Shown here one piece after another: positions 37,421 through 48,692 of a stretch of DNA of 64,000 nucleotides. The position numbers and the translations under genes were made by a program. Position 1 is the stretch's first letter; each line of letters opens with the position of its first letter. This DNA comes from Pipra filicauda (Eukaryota > Chordata > Aves > Passeriformes > Pipridae): contig NW_024104421.1 in assembly GCF_003945595.2 (NCBI RefSeq), positions 1,054,001 to 1,118,000 of the forward strand. Direction: 5' to 3'. A model generated the notes under the pieces. That model saw only the letters and a list, made by a program, of their open reading frames with translations, searched no databases and had not been told where the DNA came from.

Positions 37421-40400
37421 GGGATTCACGTGCCTTACCGTGCCTGTGCATATCCCTGCTCACCTCTTTTACCCGGCGTGTTCTTCCCGTGCCGACCTAA
37501 CGCGCAGGTTGGGTCATTATCTCCATGTGCCCTTGAGGACTCACACGTTCCTGGGGGGTCAGATTTCACTGCAGTGTTCCTATCAAGTGCACTGGATACC
37601 TCCATGGAAATACAGAAACTTATGTACAATACCCTCATGACTTATACTGGCCAAAACCCAATGTTTCTTACTTATGTCTTCCTTTTATTTACTTCTATTC
37701 TGTGTGTGCAAGAGGAGATGATGTAAGTTATATACGTGCAAGTTAATCAAAGTGCGTTGCTATTGTCTCATCCAGTTACATATTGCCATAAATCGGGAGA
37801 TATACTTGGAAGGAGCTAGGGGTCCCACACCCCCATCCCCTGAAATACTGCCCAGCTAGTGGCCAAATGATGTTACTGAAATAGTGCAGAGGTTTTATTC
37901 TTGAGAGGCTTTCAGATGAGCTGAAATTATGTAATGCACAATGTTCATGTTGTGCTGGCAGCCATCTGTGTGTTCCCCAGAGGTAAGATATTTTATTCCT
38001 TTGTGGAATAAAAAAAATGATAAAAATAAGTTGACATATTAAACATTCTTTTGTAATAAGGGGAAAAAATACTATATCTTTCCCCACCTCCACAAAGAAT
38101 ACTGAAAAGAAGTTATTGGCATATTCCTCTAAGCAAATGAGAGGGTCATTGTTAAATAATCTAAGTATTAATATAAGTTGCATACAACTGAATGGTAGAT
38201 TCTCTTTGTGATCCTATTTGTGGTCTTTACAGCTTTTGTAGTGCCGGATACTGATTTTAGCATTGTATCTTAATTTCCATACTGCAATCTGTATCCATTA
38301 ATTGTTTTGTCTACAATAAAAGGCTACCTCTTTCTTCCTGTCATCTAGAGCAGCGCTCTGGTAAAGAGCAGCATCCTCTCGGCATGTTGGTGACATGATA
38401 ACTTATACATCATTATGTAAAGTGCTGCAAAGTGCTTTGCATTTCTTTAGGATAAGCAGTGACAGAGAAGGATAAAATTTTATCATTTTAAAGATGGTAA
38501 AACAACAGGTTCTCTATGCCAATACAAGTGGTGGAGGCAGGCGTAGCTTCTTCAACTTCAGTGAGATTTGGAGTTCAAGAACTTGAGATCAAGTTCTTAA
38601 AAGAAATTCAAATAGAAGCTGTCTTTTCTACACATGTATCTGTCAGTAAAATGAGCAGCAATTCTGTTGTGGAGAGGAACTTTAGGTGTGGAGCCCATGC
38701 AGTTGCTGGCTGATGACTAGAGCAAGATTAGTGTTCTTGTTCTTTAAAGCCATTATTCAGTGGCTGTTAGATGAATGGGAGATGAAGGCTGAGTGTTTTC
38801 ATCCTCTCATGCTGTCACTTAAAGTCAGGAATCTGGTGAAGAAACTTGACATGCAGTTCAGGCTTACCTAAAAAAAAAAAAAAATTACCACTGATATTGT
38901 TTGTAGAGTTGCTCTTTATCTCATTGCTTGCAATGCCAAACAGCACCATAAGGGAAAAAATGACAAAAACATCTAGTGAAAATGCGATTTGGGATTCATA
39001 AATAAACTCTCTGTGAAAATCCCAGAGTCAAATCCCATCAGAATAGACTTAGCCTTTCATCCCTATGAGACAGATAAATTGAGTATCATGCAGCTTGCAA
39101 CTAGCATTTCTTCTGGATGAGAGTTATAAAATCAGTGTCCTATCTTTCACGCATTGACACCGGACTACTTGATATTTTATTTTAACAATAATGATTGTTA
39201 TTTGGGAGACTTAACAGTTCTTCTTCCTTACACTAGCTGAGAGTTTTATTTCAGTAGTTGTATATGTGCTATATATATTTTCAAAAGACTTTGCATTTGT
39301 TGAGATGAAAAGATATGCCACAGTATTAAATTATGTAGATAAAAGATGAGACCAATTGAAAATTCATTCCTGTTGTGAAATGCAGTCTTTTGCCAGTGAC
39401 TACTCATTTGAGCTCTGCACATATAACTTGAACTGAAATACAAAACCACAGAACAACCCAGTGCTAAGGTACATCTTCAGTCACTGTGCTGAAGTAGCAT
39501 TTTCAAGCAAGCCTTGAATTTGATAGCTCAGTGCTGGTAGCACTGTAGATGTGGCTGCAGTCTGATGCATATGGAGGCAACTTCCTTATAGAGAAATATT
39601 CTTAAATGAATAAAGGGCAATCCTGGGGTATTAAAGTTGCAGCCGTGGGTGAGACTACATATTCACACATCCATGCACACGCACCTAGGCTTAAGGTTTC
39701 TTCCAAGGAGTAGAGGGCTGGGGCTACGTGAATTTTGTCCATAATGTGTTTGGGGCTGATGGAAGTGCTCCAAGGAAGTCTTGCTGAGAATGATACTCCT
39801 CTGTGCCTCAGCTTCCAGGGACTTTGAATTCTGGCCTGTATGAACACAAGATATTCTTGGTCTCGTGTTTACGGTGCTGTAAGGTGACAAAAATGAGGAG
39901 ACACTCTAGGGTGCTACTGACATGTCACTTATCATTTGTTAAGTGGAATTCATCTCTCATTGAGATAGAATAAATTCTCTGTTAGGTGCTTGGGCTAAGC
40001 TAATAATTTAGACTTGATTTATCATGAATAGATACAACTGTGTACATGAAGTGAACAGTTTTGGCTTCCTGTCTTAAGATGCCAGTTTTCTTGGAGTCTC
40101 TCTCTCTGTTCCTTGAAGGAGTAATTGATTGAAACTAGGCACTAACTTCCAGATTGTCAGTTAGACAGGACCAGGAGAGTCCTTCAGACTCTTTATCTCA
40201 AGCCTTCATATCTGTATTTCTACTACCTTCTAGCTGCCACTTATGTATTATAAGGCAAGGAGTCTATAACAGGCTTTAATATAATTTTGTTTCTCAGATA
40301 AAAAATCTGTATCTTGGCCACTTTTTCATTAAATTTATATAGAAACCTGAGTTGGACACCTACATACAGCAAGTCCACTCAGCAGGATCCTTATGCAAAG

Positions 40401-41539
40401 ACAAGGTGCTATTTTGTGATTACCCCATACTCTGTAGGATTTGGTAAAGAGTAGGAGCCAAAATTCTCAGATACTTTGAAGGCCCTTCAGCACATGAGGA
40501 GTTTGAAACTCTTTCATAAGCCTCATTTATCCACAACGGCCTATGCTAATACATTGCCTCTTTCTTGCAAATGCCTGCTTAGTGTCTCTGTGGAACACTT
40601 GGAAAATTTGAAATATCTTTGAAGGGATCATGAGGGCTGCCAGATGATATCAGATGAGTCAGAGGTCTGTTACTTAAAAGGAATCCTGCAGGACTCTTGT
40701 TTCACTGGTATCCATTCTCCTCTGGTCTCCACTGGAGACTAATGGACTAATTGGGCTAAAATATTACTCAAATGAAGCTGCTGCCCTTTCCTAAACTAAA
40801 AGGGGTTACTGAGCCACTGTTGTAATTTAGTTATTCAACGCAGAAGAAATGAAGAATAAATTAGTTATAAATATGCGTGGGATGGCTTTTTAATATACAG
40901 TCTGCTCAGTGTTATTTTGCAGTAGGTGCTCTGTTGAAAACAGAGAAACTTGGTGAAATAGAGCTGGTGTGAAGTACCGAGCTGGGATCTGCATGACAAA
41001 ACCTGCAGGGTTTTAAGCTCTTCCAACCTGTACCACTATCTTGCATGCAGGGTGCTTGGCTGGTGCAAGAGACAGGAGTGATTTTTTTCAGCTTGAATTT
41101 TGAGCACCCTGGTTTAGTTTTGTCTGTATTGGGGAGGGTCTTGTCTGTTTGTCTAAGTGTGTGTGGGATGCACCAGATGAGACTATACAGGGTGATTCTA
41201 TGAACACAAATCTGATTGTGCTGCTGACAGAAGATACTCTGGATGTTGTCTGCCAGAACCCTTCTTTGCTGGGAAAATGAGGGGTGGGGGAATGTGTCAC
41301 GGGATCTGACTTAACTTCCAGTGTCAGTAGCAAAGGAGAGAATAAATCAACAAAATGTGCAGTATCAAATTGCCAGGAGCAGACAGTATTCATCCATGAG
41401 TTCCAAAGGAATTCAAATGGGAAATAGACACCGTAACAGACCATTTGGAGGAATCAACAGCAAAGAATGGGGTTAGTAAACAGAAAGATAAATATGTTAT
41501 ATTGCAGAAGAGTTAATGTGGTTTCTGTTAACAGAAGTT
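37421..41539. other. Unique DNA, no gene; one MIR-like relic
   Basis: No gene is visible. Frames at 37413-37726 and 37776-38183 show no recognisable product. An A14 run lies at about 38871-38884. A MIR/L2-like relic is at 38416-38505. Elsewhere nothing can be assigned. Confidence 0.55.
38416..38505 (+). repeat. MIR/L2-like ancient repeat end
   Basis: In plus sense TGTAAAGTGCTGCAAAGTGC, then TTTGCATTTCTTTAGG, then TTATCATTTTAAAGATGG follow the order of the MIR/L2 3' end ('aaagtgctttac...tattatcccattttacagatggg'). The copy is heavily diverged and ends near 38505. Confidence 0.45.
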
Positions 41540-42345
41540 GTATTTCACAGATTACTGTGGTTCTGCAGAGGAGTCAGGGAGAGATCCTGGTGTTATCTAC
41601 TTTGATTTGAAAAGGCATTCAACAGGTCCCTCACCAAAGGCTCCTGGAAAAACTTAGCTGTCATGAGATAAGGAGTAAGAGTCTCTATGGATAAATAATT
41701 GGCTAAAGGGTAGGAAACAAAGGGCAGGAATAAATAGACAGTTTTGACAGTGTAAAGAACCAGTGGTGTAGTCTCATAGGATGTCTGTGCTGCTAGGATA
41801 TCTGTTGCTCAACATATCGTAAATGATCTGAGAAAGCAAAATTGAAAAAAAAGGTTGCAGCTTCTAACAGGTTATTCAAGGAGTTGAAACCAAAACAGAT
41901 TGCGGAGAAGGATCTCGCTGAAACCAAGACAGATTGCAGAGAAGGATCTCACATTAGTGAGTGACTGGTTGGTAAAATTAATGGCAGGTAAAAATCTGTG
42001 TGTATAAATTGTGAAGTAATGCATATGGGGGAAAAAATAATTCTAATTTTACATACAGAGTGCTGAACTATAAACTAGCTTACCACTCAAGAGTGTCAGT
42101 TTGATGCTTAGTAACAATGTGTGCTAAGAGTTATTAGGAAAGGAACAGAGAACAGTATTATGCCACTGTATTTACATTATTATTATGCCATTAGTGTTGC
42201 ATCCATGATTCAACCATGTATGGAAGACTGTATTCCTTTCTGGTTGTTCTCTCTCCTGCCCCTATCTCCAAATAGAAAAGATGTAAAAAAAAAAAAAAGG
42301 TCCATCAAGGACACAAAAATAACTACTGGCAAGTTGCTAGAGGGT
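41540..42345 (+). mobile_element. Old CR1/L3-type LINE relic (reverse-transcriptase part)
   Basis: The plus strand carries landmark blocks, in order, of the old amniote CR1/L3-like ORF2: ATCTACTTTGATTTGAAAAG followed by GGCATTCAACAGG, CCTCACCAAAGGCTCCTGG, TAGCTGTCATGAGATAAGGA, TTGCTCAACATATCGTAAAT, GTAATGCATATGGGGG, TACCACTCAAGAG and TTATTAGGAAAGG. These correspond to the reverse-transcriptase core (motif YFD followed after a frameshift by the KAFDTVPHQRLL region) and the region toward the C-terminus. Frameshifts and stops are numerous, so it is a dead fossil much older than the avian CR1 tails elsewhere in the window. The right limit is blurred near an A14 insertion at about 42285-42298. Left limit about 41540, possibly further left. 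Confidence 0.8.
41885..41952. repeat. 34-bp tandem duplication inside the LINE relic
   Basis: Two adjacent 34-bp units (41885-41918 and 41919-41952) start TGAAACCAA and end GGATCTC plus two bases. They match at 31 of 34 positions. The consensus LINE has this segment once, so the duplication arose after insertion, and its three differences show that it is not recent. Confidence 0.85.
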
Positions 42346-44040
42346 AGGAGAATACTGAGGAAATGCTGCCCTGTGATGGCCCTAATTTCATACTCTCCTC
42401 TTACCATCTTTTGGCACTGCATAAGGCAGAAGACAGCTTCTGGTCTGGTACAGTCCTTCTTGTGTTACAATTTCATGTGAAGTGTCAGCAGTTTAGGGTG
42501 CACGTATCTATTCAAAGTCTTTTTAATTTACTAGTCTAAAACTGATACAGTCCCAGTTGATGTCAATGGAGCCAGATTCTCTCTCTCTTTTGTTCTTTCT
42601 TTCAGCACGAGCTTGATCTAATTTGTTCAAATAGAAGTTGTGTTGTATATTTTTCCTACACTTTCTCCTATTTCCGTAAGCAAGTCTTGAAGGAAGCTGA
42701 AGCTTAAAACTCTTATCTGTTTCAGTAGGACAGTAGGACAGAGAACCCCATTGTGGTTCTCTGCTAAGTCCTTCCCAATGGATTACAATTATCAGACTGC
42801 TTAGCTTAGTGTTATCAATGGACCTAATATATAGTCAAAAAAAGCACCAATAGTTTATAGCTAGTGCAACCCTTTAAATAAAAATACTATATTATGGTTC
42901 AGCTGCTGGTGCAACTTTATTTGTTTGGAAGATTAGAGGTTTCAAGTGTTATGTGAAACTGGCTGACTAAAAGTTAAATATTTTGGTTGTCAGATGTATT
43001 ATAATAGCCACAGCCAAGAAATGGGAACTAATCAAGGATTAGATCCAAGCATTTTTAGAGAACCGGAGAGAAATGACCAGAAGATCTAAGAGACATCTAA
43101 GCTGAGAGATGCCAGGTACAAGTTAAAATAGCTCATTAAAAACATCTATGTTAATAGGACATTTCATCACCTTACTGAAAATGTCTTTTATATTTTACAC
43201 AGTCATTAACTCGATTGTTCATGATTCTGCTTCTGGTGTAATAGGGGCTTTTAACAGGATTTTTTTTTGAAGGGAGTATCATTTGTGCTTTGTTCACATA
43301 ATAATATAGGATAATATACATTCCCATAATCTCGTTAATGTATTGTCATATTTAAAAGACAAGATGTTGAAACTGTGTATGAAAATATAAGAATGGAAGG
43401 ATCTTTGCCATGTTGGTGTATCAGGAATCTTACTTTCTGTTCCTCGAGCCCTTAGTCTTTAAATGGTGAGGGCTCCAGAGACTCTTGGATACATACATGC
43501 AGCTTAGTTGATTCTTGAGACAGATAGGTCTCAAGCTGAGAGAAGAAATGATATTCAGAAATAGCTTTCAAGTAATAAAATACCTAGATGCTTTTAATTC
43601 TAAGGTAAAATATATGATGGGGTCTCAACTGCAGGACTGTAAGTTACTTTGCAAAATGCATTAGACATTTTTGGCTCTAATTGCACCGATATTATGTTAC
43701 TTTGGTATTATGTGCATGTTGTTATTTTAGTCCTGCAGTTTGGAGAAGGTACAAGCAATCACACAAATAATTACTGAAACCAGAAGGGGCAAAAATCCCT
43801 AAGAAATCCCACCAAAAACCCCTGAACACCTACATCTCTGTGGACAAAACTGTTGTCAGTGCTGATAATGCGAGAAATACTTGAAGAGAAAGTAGAAAAA
43901 GCTGGGAGTGCAGCTGTCTGTAATTAATTGAAGGAATATTATAATAACTATTATTAGGACAAACCAAACAATAGTTTTGGCAAATATTTTTGTAGCAACT
44001 TATCAATGGAGATGATAAGCCACTGTCGCAGGGACAGCAT
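42346..44040. other. AT-rich unique DNA, no gene
   Basis: No coding segment or interspersed repeat was recognised. A phrase at 42551-42575 (AGTTGATGTCAATGGAGCCA) resembles words often seen in old amniote repeats, but it is too short to assign. Confidence 0.55.
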
Positions 44041-44400
44041 TAGTGTACTAATGATGATCAAAGGCAGCAGTCGGCGGAGGGTGATGGGAGGGTGATGGGC
44101 ACGCATCCACAACAGAAACCTGCGGAAATCCCTCCGGGCTCTCACCTCCCCTCTCCTGACATGGCATTTCTGGTCTCTCATCCCGGGCAGGCTCCCCTCG
44201 CCGTGCTCCATCCCAAGCGGTGCAGGGTCCGTGGTGTGCAGCCGAGCTTTGCACCGGCTGAGAACCCTCCCAGGTGTGGGAGCAGCTTCCCGGGGCCCTC
44301 CCTCGCCCTTCCGTGGAGCTGGACCTGCTCCTGCTCTGCTCGCGGCTGGTCCCGCTCCGCAGCCAGCGCGCAGCCACTTCCAGCTGTGTGGCATTTAAAT
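44041..44400. promoter_or_regulatory. GC-rich, CpG-containing patch
   Basis: About 360 bp of GC-rich sequence with scattered CpGs (for example GCTCGCGG near 44338 and CCAGCGCGCAGCC near 44363) sits sharply within AT-rich flanks. The GC-rich part keeps several open frames by chance (146 codons on minus). It starts with an 11-bp direct doubling of GAGGGTGATGG (44077-44087 and 44088-44098). It could be a small CpG island, promoter or enhancer, but there is no TATA box, exon or splice signal to decide. Low confidence. Confidence 0.3.
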
Positions 44401-44975
44401 GTTACCATAGTGATGAGTAGTGGACACTGCCACCTTTCTCTCTTTAATTAAAGAACAGATGCAGGGAAAGCTGATCTCTTGGTGACCCTCTTTAAGCTGA
44501 CATCAACACGCTAATTGTTTTCAATTCTTTTCTTCCCTCAGCAGTCGCAGCTCTGTCCTTCGTTCCTATCAAGGTCCTGCCTCTGGTTAGGTTAAAGAAG
44601 CAGTAACTCTTTTCAGAGTCTCCCTTTGGGGACTGTTTCAAGCTGTGGCTGCTTCAGAGTGACTAAAATCTCTCCTATCCATTAGCAGAGCCGGTACAGA
44701 GGAATGGATGCTCCTGCTTGTGATGGGAAACTTCTGACTTTCCTCTGCTAAAAACAATCTTAGCAATAGTGCTAAGCAGGGATTTGCTCAGAGTATCCTG
44801 AACAGTGTATGATTATGAAATGTAGGCATGCATTCTTCCAACCTCCCCTCACCTTGCACCATCTCAGTGCAACACAGTCCTTGCTAAACAAACTAGGCAG
44901 TTGTGGCTGGAATGTATTTGACTCAGGAAGAAGTTTCCTGCCTTCTAATCCCACGTCAGCCCTTGACTCACAAAG

Positions 44976-45060
44976 CAGCCTCAGCTCTCTGCCTTAGTTT
45001 CCTCTTTTATAAAATAGCACTAGAATTGCTGTTCACCTGTTATAGGAAATAATTGTGCTT
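44976..45060 (-). repeat. MIR/L2-like ancient repeat end
   Basis: The plus strand reads GCCTCAGCTCTCTGCC then TTAGTTTCCTCTTTTATAAA then ATAGCACTAG. This is the reverse complement pattern of the MIR/L2 end ('gcctcagtttcctcatctgtaaaatggg'). The match is clear over about 35 bp and fades to the right. Confidence 0.6.
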
Positions 45061-46017
45061 TCTCCAGGTGTTTTAATGCACAAAATATTTTATAAAGAAG
45101 AACCGCTGCTAGAGCAGTCAGTCTTCATCAGCAATTGCTGTACAATGGTGTCAGAGATTGTTATGGCTTTTCTATAGGGATTGAAATTGCACATGGTATT
45201 CATGTTAATGATAGGCAAAAAAAATACATTATTTAGTGGCTTCTGCTGTATTATTTGCCCTTTTTGTTTAGCTTCAGGCTAGAGTCAATAGGCAATTTAG
45301 CTCGAGAAAAAACAGTCACCAAACAAGAAAAGGGATATTATTCATCCCATGCAGGTGTAAGTAGAACAAAAATAGTGTCAGATACCAAATTTAGACTTGC
45401 AGAAAGCACTTGCATCACATAAGTTAACTGGTGATTGCCACTGGATGTCCTCATTGCTGAAGTGTAGAGTTCAGCTACAAGATCCTAAAGATCATCAGTG
45501 ACAAGAACCCTTGAAATGCAGGAGGCTATTCAAACTGTTTATACAGGGAGATGGAAGGGCTGATATTCTTTGTTGTTGTTGTCTCCTTTATCTCTGGGCC
45601 TGCTAGAGTTGGAGCAAGATCTCATTTTCATGATAACCTTACAAGGCAGGAGGTAATTTATACATATGATATACATCATTCTAACACATTCACAACACTC
45701 AAAAAAAATAATTACTTTAACTGTAGAGCCAAGCTATCTGATGAAGCAAGATTTACATTTGGGCTCATGAATTGCTTTGTGTATATAGTGCACATGGCTT
45801 CTTTCCTTAGCATTTTGTCTATTTAAATGTAAAAGAAACACACAGAATTTCTCAGTTGGTCCATGAAGTTCAGATCGCTTTGTCCATCATGTCCATACTC
45901 TTTCTCTGGCATTTCTTTGTGTTTGTTGTCTAAGAGGAACAAAAAAACCCATATAAAATACTGATAAATATTTTGCTGTCCCTGGAAGGAAAGATGAAAT
46001 TTTTCTTTTTGCTATCA

Positions 46018-46044
46018 TCAGCCTCAGCTGAGAACTGAGGCTGA
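46018..46044. repeat. Perfect 10-bp stem, 7-nt loop hairpin
   Basis: TCAGCCTCAG (46018-46027) and CTGAGGCTGA (46035-46044) are exact reverse complements around the loop CTGAGAA. It is a stable hairpin in DNA or RNA. There is no T-run after it, and in a vertebrate it is not a bacterial-type terminator. Confidence 0.75.
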
Positions 46045-47081
46045 AGAATAAAAGACTGACTGACCCTACCACAACCCACCTAGCCACTGTTCTGCTACCT
46101 ACAAATGTGGTCCTTTTTAAAATACACCAGCACTGTGGCCTCAATAAGTGTTTAAAGCAAATGCTTCTCTACACACAGATTTTTTTTGTTTGAAATAGGC
46201 AGAAATTACACAGCAGTGTTGAGCTGCACAGTTAAAGGCCTAGTGAGCTTCCCTGGAGTTTGCTGAGCTTTAGGACGTAGGACTGTACTTTGCTGCATCG
46301 TGAGGATAAAATGAAGGTGTGAAGTTCATATCTGAATGTCAACATCCCACAAGTAATCTTTTAATGTATTATGCTCCCACTTTAATTTGTCTGTAGGCAT
46401 TTGAATTTTTCTGTATCAAGTCAGGGAAAACTGACAGGCACAGCCAAAAATGCATGTTGGCCTTCTATTCAAGTGAGACAGTGTGGGGTTTCCTTTCCCA
46501 GCAGAATTTGGAGGCTCATTTATTTGACTGTAGCTTAAAAATGGCAGACTATTCATTTAAGCCCAAATGCTAATAATAACACTGATGCAGAAAGACCTTT
46601 AATAATTTTAAACAATGGTGATTTGTGACTTCATTTATGCCAAGAACACGACTGCAGAGAGAAGTGTTTTGTGCTGTAATAAATTGCAGAATGTAAGATC
46701 CAGCTTAAGCTAGGACTAAATGCTTGGTAGGTCAGTATGTTCTGTCTTCATTTGAGCTCATCCACATTTTCTGCAGGAAATGTAGCTGAAATGTAGCTTC
46801 TCACACGACTTCTAGGGAGAGCATCTGCATGCTTCTGAGGTTTCCTTGCAAGTTATTTGATGCTAGATGTTTGCTGCATTATGACAGTGATTTTAACAAT
46901 AGTTTGGAATGAAAGTGATTCGAGCAGATTAGTAATTGGACCACCCATTTTCTCAACATTAGGAGGCCAATTTCCCTTTGAGAATTGTCTACTGCAAAAC
47001 CACAATGCTTGAAAATTTATCCAAAGTTGTATATTTGGCTGTATTTGTTTTCTTAGCCTCCAAATGCTGGTTTGATATTTC

Positions 47082-47117
47082 CCTTGTTGTTGACAAGTAG
47101 TTGACAACACAACAAGG
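47082..47117. repeat. Inverted repeat with internal direct repeat
   Basis: CCTTGTTGT (47082-47090) pairs perfectly with ACAACAAGG (47109-47117). Overlapping the stem and loop, GTTGACAA occurs twice (47089-47096 and 47100-47107). This nested arrangement is seen directly and its role is unknown. Confidence 0.6.
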
Positions 47118-48354
47118 AAACAGAGCCACAGCTTATACGAGGGCCCCAGGTTTTCTTATATTTTTTTGAAGGTCATTTCTGTTAAACATTTGATTTTTTG
47201 TTATGTGCAAAGGTCCTGAAGTCAGATTCTTTAATATAACACGCTCCCATATTCGAAGACCACAAAAAATCCGTTTGGCACTTAGGTAATGGTGCAAGAG
47301 GTTCTTCTGGCAGATTTCAGAAGGTAGTTTGCCACTCTGTAGTTAATATAGATGTGACTGTGCATGTAAGCCAAAAGTTCTTGTGAACATAACACACATT
47401 TTAAACATTTGTAATTGAATTTGGTTTTATGTAAGTATTGCCCCATTATAGTATGGATTTCTAATGAAAGCACACAAGGCTGAAACTCTACATCCAGTTT
47501 TTTGTTGGGCACTGAGCAGAGGGTCTGTAATCAGCTCCTGCCTTATAATCAGCCCCAGGTTCCATTCTCTTTTGGGATGATTTGCTGTGTGTCAGTATGA
47601 CCAGCAGACCATACAGAGTCAACAGACCAGCTGCATCCAGTGTTTTGTCTCCTTGAGCCCATGATCCTGCCCTGTCTTGCCACCAACATAGCCAGCTTTG
47701 TTTTATGACACAGCTTCAACACTCATGATAAGTATCCATCTCCATGTCCTGAGGGCCTCCACACTGTATGTGGGCCTTCTTCAGAGGGAGGAAGGAAACT
47801 TGGGAGTCATGTTTTTCCTTTTCCCAAATGAGGACTGACTATTTTATTTTAATTGCTGGACAAATGGGTCCTCAAATTCATATACTGCTGTTCAAATTGG
47901 TGCTCTGACTTCCTGGGAAGTTGCTGGAACTTTTAGAGCTGTGAGGGTGACCTTGGAGTGTGGGAATGGGAACATCATGCCTTTGAAAATAGTGCACCTA
48001 TGCGTAGTTGGTCCAGCTCACTTCTGTGATCTAAAAGGGAGTCTGTAAAGCTAAGCAGGGGGAACATACTCCCCTTGTCTATCATAAAGCATTATCCTGT
48101 TCCTTGTCAGTATGGAAGCAGTACTATCCAGATCCTCTGCCAAAAATAGGGTGGGTTGGCATGATGGAAGGACACTGTTCAGAATAACTGCTGGAGCTTG
48201 TCTGCGTAAGGTTGATTTGCCGTGGGATGTATAGAGGGATTTACTGTCAGCTGTAGCTACTGGAAATAGGAATCCCAGTTAGAAAGCAGGCATTACACAA
48301 GTATGTGGTGAAAAGACAGAAACTCGTAAAGCTGCACGGGTCCTTTTTGTAAAA

Positions 48355-48600
48355 TGCATGCGAGTAGCCAAATGGGACAATAGCAACACTGCTAATTCAT
48401 TTAATTAATATGTAATTTACTTGGAGTAGTGTTCATTCTAGTCTGTCTTTCTTCAGAAAGATGTTTTCTGCTGTGGTGAAGCTGTGATTCATTTCCATTT
48501 CACTACTTTCATTTTCATGGTCTCTTTGTTAATTGTCAAGGCCTGTTTGATGATTACAGTGGCTAGTAAATGCATTGCTAAATTATGGTCATAAACAACA
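48355..48600. promoter_or_regulatory. Candidate enhancer block
   Basis: This unique block has the palindrome TTAATTAA (48401-48408) and adjacent ATATGTAATTTAC, followed by TGATTACAGTGG and AAATGCATTGC words. It is free of recognised repeats and sits directly left of a long pyrimidine tract. Regulatory role inferred from motif density only. Confidence 0.2.
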
Positions 48601-48629
48601 ATGGAAAAAAAAGACTCATTCATTTAGGG

Positions 48630-48692
48630 CTTTTTTTTTCCTTTTTCTTTTCTCTCTCTTTTTTTTTTTCCCTTTTTTTTTTTTTTTTTTTT
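48630..48692. repeat. 63-nt polypyrimidine tract
   Basis: Only C and T occur over this stretch, ending in an uninterrupted T20 run (48673-48692). Such a polypurine/polypyrimidine tract can adopt triplex (H-DNA) structure and is length-unstable. The adjacent frames encode only phenylalanine and leucine runs and are artefacts. Confidence 0.9.

Larger units (their letters stand above)
44401..48354. other. Unique DNA, no gene; small hairpins and MIR-like relic
   Basis: No gene was recognised. It contains the MIR-like segment at 44976-45060, a tight hairpin at 46018-46044, an inverted repeat at 47082-47117, and a 13-nt match to 5S rRNA near 48050. The rest is featureless AT-rich sequence. Confidence 0.55.

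Noticed and set aside
42551..42575. GTTGATGTCAATGGAGCC-like phrase, and similar CACTGACTTCAGTG at about 34869
   Set aside because: Reminiscent of old amniote repeats, but too short to support an element.
43954..44408. Several overlapping minus-strand frames (up to 146 codons) rich in Ala, Gly and Arg
   Set aside because: Explained by GC-rich composition, which removes stop codons in several frames at once. No protein family is evident.
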